This document shows positions 13,144 to 16,265 of a stretch of DNA of 16,265 bases, piece by piece. Each line of letters opens with the position of its first letter. Position 1 is the stretch's first letter. The notes beneath the pieces were generated by a model, which saw only the letters and a program-made list of their open reading frames with translations, was not told the DNA's origin and ran no database searches. Both the position numbers and the translations under genes were made by a program. Origin of the DNA: Treponema sp. UBA4319 (GTDB taxonomy: Bacteria > Spirochaetota > Spirochaetia > Treponematales > Treponemataceae); the NCBI GenBank assembly GCA_002393865.1, contig DGUD01000025.1, positions 4,589-20,853 of the forward strand, in the 5' to 3' direction.

Positions 13144-13299
13144 ATGCCCGCCGCGGAGCAAGCTGCCCTGCCGGCCGGGGAATGCCCGGATATCGCTCCG
13201 GCTGCTCCGGATTTTGGGCGGCTTCCTGCGGATAAAACAAAAATTTATCGCCGCACCACGCGGAAATTCCTCCTGAGATGTGCTATGATTGGGATATGA
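13144..13299 (+). CDS. possible 51-aa ORF overlapping the channel gene start
   Basis: A doubtful short ORF. ATG 13144 is preceded at 7 bases by AGGGGGA (13130-13136). Its TGA stop at 13297-13299 overlaps the channel gene ATG at 13296 as ATGA, the usual arrangement for translational coupling. The predicted peptide is Ala/Pro-rich at first and basic at the end (KTKIYRRTTRKFLLR); no family is recognised. Against it, the Shine-Dalgarno is the 3' arm of the terminator, and a promoter -10 within its 3' end may serve the channel gene alone. The rest of the 233-bp gap between tRNA-Pro and the channel gene holds only the terminator and this ORF. Confidence 0.22.
   Translation: MPAAEQAALPAGECPDIAPAAPDFGRLPADKTKIYRRTTRKFLLRCAMIGI
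13281..13289 (+). promoter_or_regulatory. extended -10 promoter of the export operon
   Basis: TGCTATGAT is an extended -10 (TG 13281-13282, TATGAT 13284-13289), very like TGCTATACT before ispE. No -35 match is seen 16-18 bp upstream (CGGAAA at 13261), which extended -10 promoters can tolerate. Initiation about 7 bases beyond the -10 would fall on the ATG at 13296. Confidence 0.5.
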
Positions 13300-14711
13300 A
13301 CCGGAACGTCTTCCTTTCCGCAGTATTCCTCTTGCTCGGCGCGTTCCATTCCGCCTCTGCGGAGACGCTGGAGACGCTGCTCTCAGGCTATCTTGCCAAC
13401 GACGGCACCATCAAAAGCCTGACGCTCACGCTGCGCGACAAGGAGCTTTCCTGCAGGTCAGCAAAGCTCTCCCGCTCATTCTCGGTGCAGCTTTCCTCCG
13501 GAACCGTCACTGTTACTGCCGGCGACCAGCTTTCCGTCCGCCTGAAGCCTTCCGCGAGCCTGTCGCTGCCGCAGGCCAGCAATCTGAGCCTTACACTTTC
13601 CTCCGATATAAGCGCGCCGGACGATTCCGGCATTGTCCGCGATACGTCGCTGGGTATCGGGGTGGACATCTTTTCCGGGGCTATGGCGAGCCGCCGGGTT
13701 GCGCTGCTGAAGGCGGAGCGCGAGCTGCTGGAGGCGCAGCGGAGCCTGCAGGACGGGTTCCTCTCGCAGGAGAAGGCCTTCTATTCCGGGCTGAAGGCGC
13801 TCTACGAGGCTGCCGCGAAGCTTTCTTCCGCGGAGAAGGATTACTACGACAAGCTGCTTTCCTTTGAGCAGGTGAAGGTGCAGGGCTTTGAGCCCCAGTC
13901 GCTCAAATACCGCCAGACGAACCTGGAGGTGCTGACCGCCAGGCATTCCGTGGACAGCTGCAAGAAGGCGCTTGAGCGCGACGTAAGGATTTTTGCCCGC
14001 AGGTGCGGCGTCCCCTATACGGCGGCATTCCCGCAGGACTTCCTGCCGGAGAGCATTCCGCAGGTGGAGGAGCTGGACGTGCTGGATTTTCCCAAGGAAC
14101 GCTACACGAAGATAGAGAGCGCCTCGTGGACGAGCTACATCAACGGCTTGTCGCGCAAGGCGGAGAAGATGGTGACGGTGACGGGCAGCACCGGCTACAC
14201 GTTTGCCAATTCTGGCGTGCCGGGCGGTAAGGATACGATTGACGTGGGCGCCGCGGCAAGCATCGCTGATTCCGCGCTTAAGCTGAGCGCGGGCATCTCG
14301 GAGCCGGTGGATTTCTCTTCCCCCGTGTACAGCTTTGGCATAAGCGTTGACCCCACGAAATTTTTCCTGCACAACATCACGGCGCAGCAGCGCACTATCG
14401 CCGCCGCCCAGGAACAGCTTGCCATGGAGGCGGCGGAGAGCAGCTACGACGAGGCGGTCGTTGCCCGGCAGACCGCGCTGGACAATCTGCGCTGGCAGCT
14501 TGCCGCCGACCAGGAGTCCTACGACATGTACCGTGCGCTGGAGCGCGATACCATGCGCTGGTTCCGCGAGGGCATTGTCTCCGAGAGCGATTATAAGGCC
14601 GCCGTCGTGAACCGGGAGAAATACAGGATCCAGTGCGTGATAGATTCGATTGAGCGCATCATGTACAATAACGAGACAAAACTGCTTTTTGTGCGGGACG
14701 AGGAGCTGTAG
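13296..14711 (+). CDS. TolC-like outer-membrane efflux channel
   Basis: A 471-residue exported protein with a clear signal peptide (MNRNVFLSAVFLLLGAFHS, cut after ASA at 20-22). The body alternates beta-rich stretches and long Ala/Glu-rich coiled helices (about 125-240 and 365-455). This is the internal-repeat layout of TolC-family outer-membrane factors, though the sequence is divergent. It should form the outer-membrane exit duct for the adaptor and ABC transporter encoded directly downstream. ATG 13296 opens the signal peptide. A start at 13278 would add six residues before it and has no Shine-Dalgarno. No good ribosome-binding site precedes 13296 either, and the -10 lies 6 bases upstream, so a leaderless mRNA or coupling to the short upstream ORF are the options. 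The adaptor gene follows after one base. Confidence 0.83.
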   Translation: MNRNVFLSAVFLLLGAFHSASAETLETLLSGYLANDGTIKSLTLTLRDKELSCRSAKLSRSFSVQLSSGTVTVTAGDQLSVRLKPSASLSLPQASNLSLTLSSDISAPDDSGIVRDTSLGIGVDIFSGAMASRRVALLKAERELLEAQRSLQDGFLSQEKAFYSGLKALYEAAAKLSSAEKDYYDKLLSFEQVKVQGFEPQSLKYRQTNLEVLTARHSVDSCKKALERDVRIFARRCGVPYTAAFPQDFLPESIPQVEELDVLDFPKERYTKIESASWTSYINGLSRKAEKMVTVTGSTGYTFANSGVPGGKDTIDVGAAASIADSALKLSAGISEPVDFSSPVYSFGISVDPTKFFLHNITAQQRTIAAAQEQLAMEAAESSYDEAVVARQTALDNLRWQLAADQESYDMYRALERDTMRWFREGIVSESDYKAAVVNREKYRIQCVIDSIERIMYNNETKLLFVRDEEL

Positions 14712-14712
14712 C

Positions 14713-15804
14713 ATGAAAAAAAAGAGCGGAGGCGGAATTTTCCTCTTATTCCTGCTGCTGGCGGGTGCCGCCGGGGGAGGGCTGTACTACGCGTACACGC
14801 ACAAGCTGCTTCCTTCCGTGGGAGTCACGGATGACACCGTCACGTATATGGTAAAGAAGGAAGTCTACGAGAACTGCATCGAAGTGGCGGGGACGGTATC
14901 TGCCGCGCATGAGCAGACGCTGCAGGCGCTCTCTTCCGGGACGGTGGTCGCCGTCTATGTGAGCCAGGGCGACAGGGTGCGCAAGGGCGATGTCATCCTC
15001 CAGCTTGACGATACGCAGCAGCAGTACGACCTTGCCAAGCATGACTACGATATGCAGACGACGCGTATCACCGGCTCGTCCAAGCAGGTAAAGCTGAAGG
15101 AGACGGAGCGGCTTTCCCTGCTGCAGAAAATCGCCGAGCGGAAGGTGACGGCTACCTTTGACGGCGTGATAGCCGCCATCAGCGCCAGCGTGGGGGATTC
15201 CCTTGACGCCAAGGATTCCGTCGGCTCGCTGGTGGATCTCTCCTACCTGACCGCCACGGTGGAGATTGCTGAGACGGATGTCTCCAAGCTGCAGGTGGGG
15301 CAGCCGGTCGAATTCTCCTTTCCGGCCGCCGGAAAGGAGACGGTTATGGGCTATGTGACCGGCTGGCCTGCGATTGGCGAGGTGACGAGCCGGGGCGCCA
15401 CCGTGGTAAAGGCGACGCTGCGTATCGATGAGTATCCTGAGTCGATACTGCCCAATTTCTCTTTCAGCGGGAAGATTCAGATTGCCCCCGCCGAGACATT
15501 CCTGCTGGTGAACCGCCTTGCCGTCGGCAGGGAGGACGGTGTTTCCTTTGTGGTGGATGCACGCAGCGGGCTCCGCAGCGAGGTAAAGGTTGTGCCCTAC
15601 GATGTGGATTACGTGAAGATAGTCTCCGGCTCTGTCTCCGAGGGAGCCGTGCTTGCCGCACAGTCGGGAGGGGAGCGTTCCGGCAAGAACGCGGGGCGGG
15701 CGGCTTCCTCTGCCCGCGACAAGACGACGGGCGATAGCCGCGCCCGCAATGAAGGAGGCTTCCCCGGCGGTGGTGCCGGTGGACCGCCGCCCGGAAGGAT
15801 GTGA
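14713..15804 (+). CDS. HlyD/MacA-type periplasmic adaptor (membrane fusion protein)
   Basis: A 363-residue adaptor that links an inner-membrane transporter to an outer-membrane channel. Residues 8-27 form an N-terminal membrane anchor after MKKKS. The lipoyl-type half-motif at 72-98 (ALSSGTVVAVYVSQGDRVRK) pairs with the second half near 145-165 (TATFDGVIAAISASVGDSL). Between them is a short helical hairpin (about 100-143), shorter than in E. coli MacA. Beta-barrel and membrane-proximal domains run to about 315. The tail (320-363) is a Ser/Arg then Gly/Pro-rich linker ending GGFPGGGAGGPPPGRM. ATG 14713 has GAGGAG 7 bases upstream, inside the end of the channel gene. The ATPase gene starts 4 bp after the stop. 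The substrate is unknown; peptides, lipids, lipoproteins or drugs are possible. Confidence 0.92.
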   Translation: MKKKSGGGIFLLFLLLAGAAGGGLYYAYTHKLLPSVGVTDDTVTYMVKKEVYENCIEVAGTVSAAHEQTLQALSSGTVVAVYVSQGDRVRKGDVILQLDDTQQQYDLAKHDYDMQTTRITGSSKQVKLKETERLSLLQKIAERKVTATFDGVIAAISASVGDSLDAKDSVGSLVDLSYLTATVEIAETDVSKLQVGQPVEFSFPAAGKETVMGYVTGWPAIGEVTSRGATVVKATLRIDEYPESILPNFSFSGKIQIAPAETFLLVNRLAVGREDGVSFVVDARSGLRSEVKVVPYDVDYVKIVSGSVSEGAVLAAQSGGERSGKNAGRAASSARDKTTGDSRARNEGGFPGGGAGGPPPGRM

Positions 15805-15808
15805 GCCC

Positions 15809-16265
15809 ATGGCGGATGAAGTGATCGCGATGCAGGATGTCAAGCGCAGCTACACGGTGGGCGACGGCTGCGTGTATGCCCTGCGTGGAATATCGTTCAG
15901 CGTGCGGCAGGGGGAATTCGTCACCATCATGGGGCCGTCCGGCTCCGGCAAATCCACCTGCATGAACATGATAGGCTGCCTTGACCGCCCTACGGAAGGC
16001 TCCGTCAGGATAAACGGAAAGGAGACCGGCATCATGAGCGAGCGCGAGCTTGCCGAGCTGCGGAACCGGACGGTCGGCTTTGTGTTCCAGCAGTATTTTC
16101 TGCTGCCTTCCATGACGGTGCTGGAGAACGTCATGCTGCCCCTGCGCTACGCGGGCATGAGTCGCCGTGAGCGCGCTGTTCTGGCGGAGGAGTCGCTGGT
16201 AAAAGTCGGCCTGCAGGAGCGCCTGCACCACCGACCGTCAGAGCTTTCCGGCGGGCAGAAGCAGC
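15809..16265 (+). CDS. ABC transporter ATPase, MacB/LolD type (partial)
   Basis: The reading frame is open to the window edge, so the gene is 3'-truncated here; 152 codons are visible. The product begins MADEVIAMQDVKRSYTVGDG and has Walker A GPSGSGKST (42-50), the Q-loop FQQYFLLPSMTVLENV (91-106) and the ABC signature LSGGQKQ (146-152), where the window ends. The GxGxVxALRGISF-like start and the LLPSMTVLENVMLPL stretch are typical of the MacB/LolD/FtsE group, which energises mechanotransmission-type permeases. Walker B and the H-loop lie outside the window. A MacB- or FtsX-like permease, fused or as the next gene, is expected but not seen. ATG 15809 is 4 bp after the adaptor stop, with GGAAGGA about 10 bases upstream. 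Confidence 0.95.
   Translation, partial: MADEVIAMQDVKRSYTVGDGCVYALRGISFSVRQGEFVTIMGPSGSGKSTCMNMIGCLDRPTEGSVRINGKETGIMSERELAELRNRTVGFVFQQYFLLPSMTVLENVMLPLRYAGMSRRERAVLAEESLVKVGLQERLHHRPSELSGGQKQ

Noticed and set aside
13476..14714. - strand ORF of 412 codons opposite the channel gene
   Set aside because: Antisense shadow: Arg/Leu/His-rich translation without motifs, while the + strand frame has a signal peptide and TolC-like layout.
14746..15843. - strand ORF of 365 codons opposite the adaptor gene
   Set aside because: Shadow frame; the + strand carries the recognisable adaptor with proper start and spacing.
1..16265. CRISPR array, insertion sequence, prophage or toxin-antitoxin system
   Set aside because: No regularly spaced repeats, transposase, integrase or terminal repeats were seen; all sizeable genes are housekeeping or envelope genes.

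Overview
The window is GC-rich bacterial chromosomal DNA, densely coded, with intact genes and no mobile elements. It most likely comes from a spirochaete, and a Treponema-like organism is my best guess. The reasons are the spoVG-ctc(rplY)-tilS order also known from Borrelia, the MEP-pathway gene ispE, a MAF/DUF115 motility-associated glycosyltransferase-like protein, and a large exported Asp-loop protein paired with an HtrA protease. The assignment is inference; no rRNA or marker tree is available here.

Left block, + strand (about 42-9403). A near-perfect sigma70 promoter lies so close to ispE that its mRNA is predicted to have no leader. ispE is followed by spoVG, tRNA-Gln(TTG) and rplY (L25/CTC). 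A 274-bp spacer made almost entirely of consecutive stem-loops, one of them an intrinsic terminator, separates rplY from tilS. tilS is tightly linked to an exported 725-residue protein with five calcium-loop-like motifs. That gene overlaps an HtrA-type periplasmic protease gene, and lepA (EF4) comes next. A terminator-like hairpin follows lepA.

Middle block, - strand (12788 down to 9525). A consensus promoter drives a membrane-anchored PpiD/SurA-like foldase gene and, 10 bp further on, a DUF115/MAF glycosyltransferase-like gene that starts with TTG. Both could act on envelope or flagellar proteins.

Right block, + strand (12839-16265). A divergent consensus promoter with A-tracts serves tRNA-Asp(GTC). 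A strong intrinsic terminator ends one base before tRNA-Pro(CGG), and a second terminator follows it. The block then carries a three-gene export cassette: a TolC-like outer-membrane channel, a HlyD/MacA-type adaptor and a MacB/LolD-type ABC ATPase that is cut by the window edge. The channel gene has a second candidate leaderless start.

No CRISPR array, insertion sequence, prophage or obvious novel defence system is present. The most unusual signals are regulatory: two promoter/start arrangements predicting leaderless mRNAs, the stem-loop string between rplY and tilS where pth would be expected, a terminator abutting a tRNA, and the Asp-loop protein/HtrA pair.
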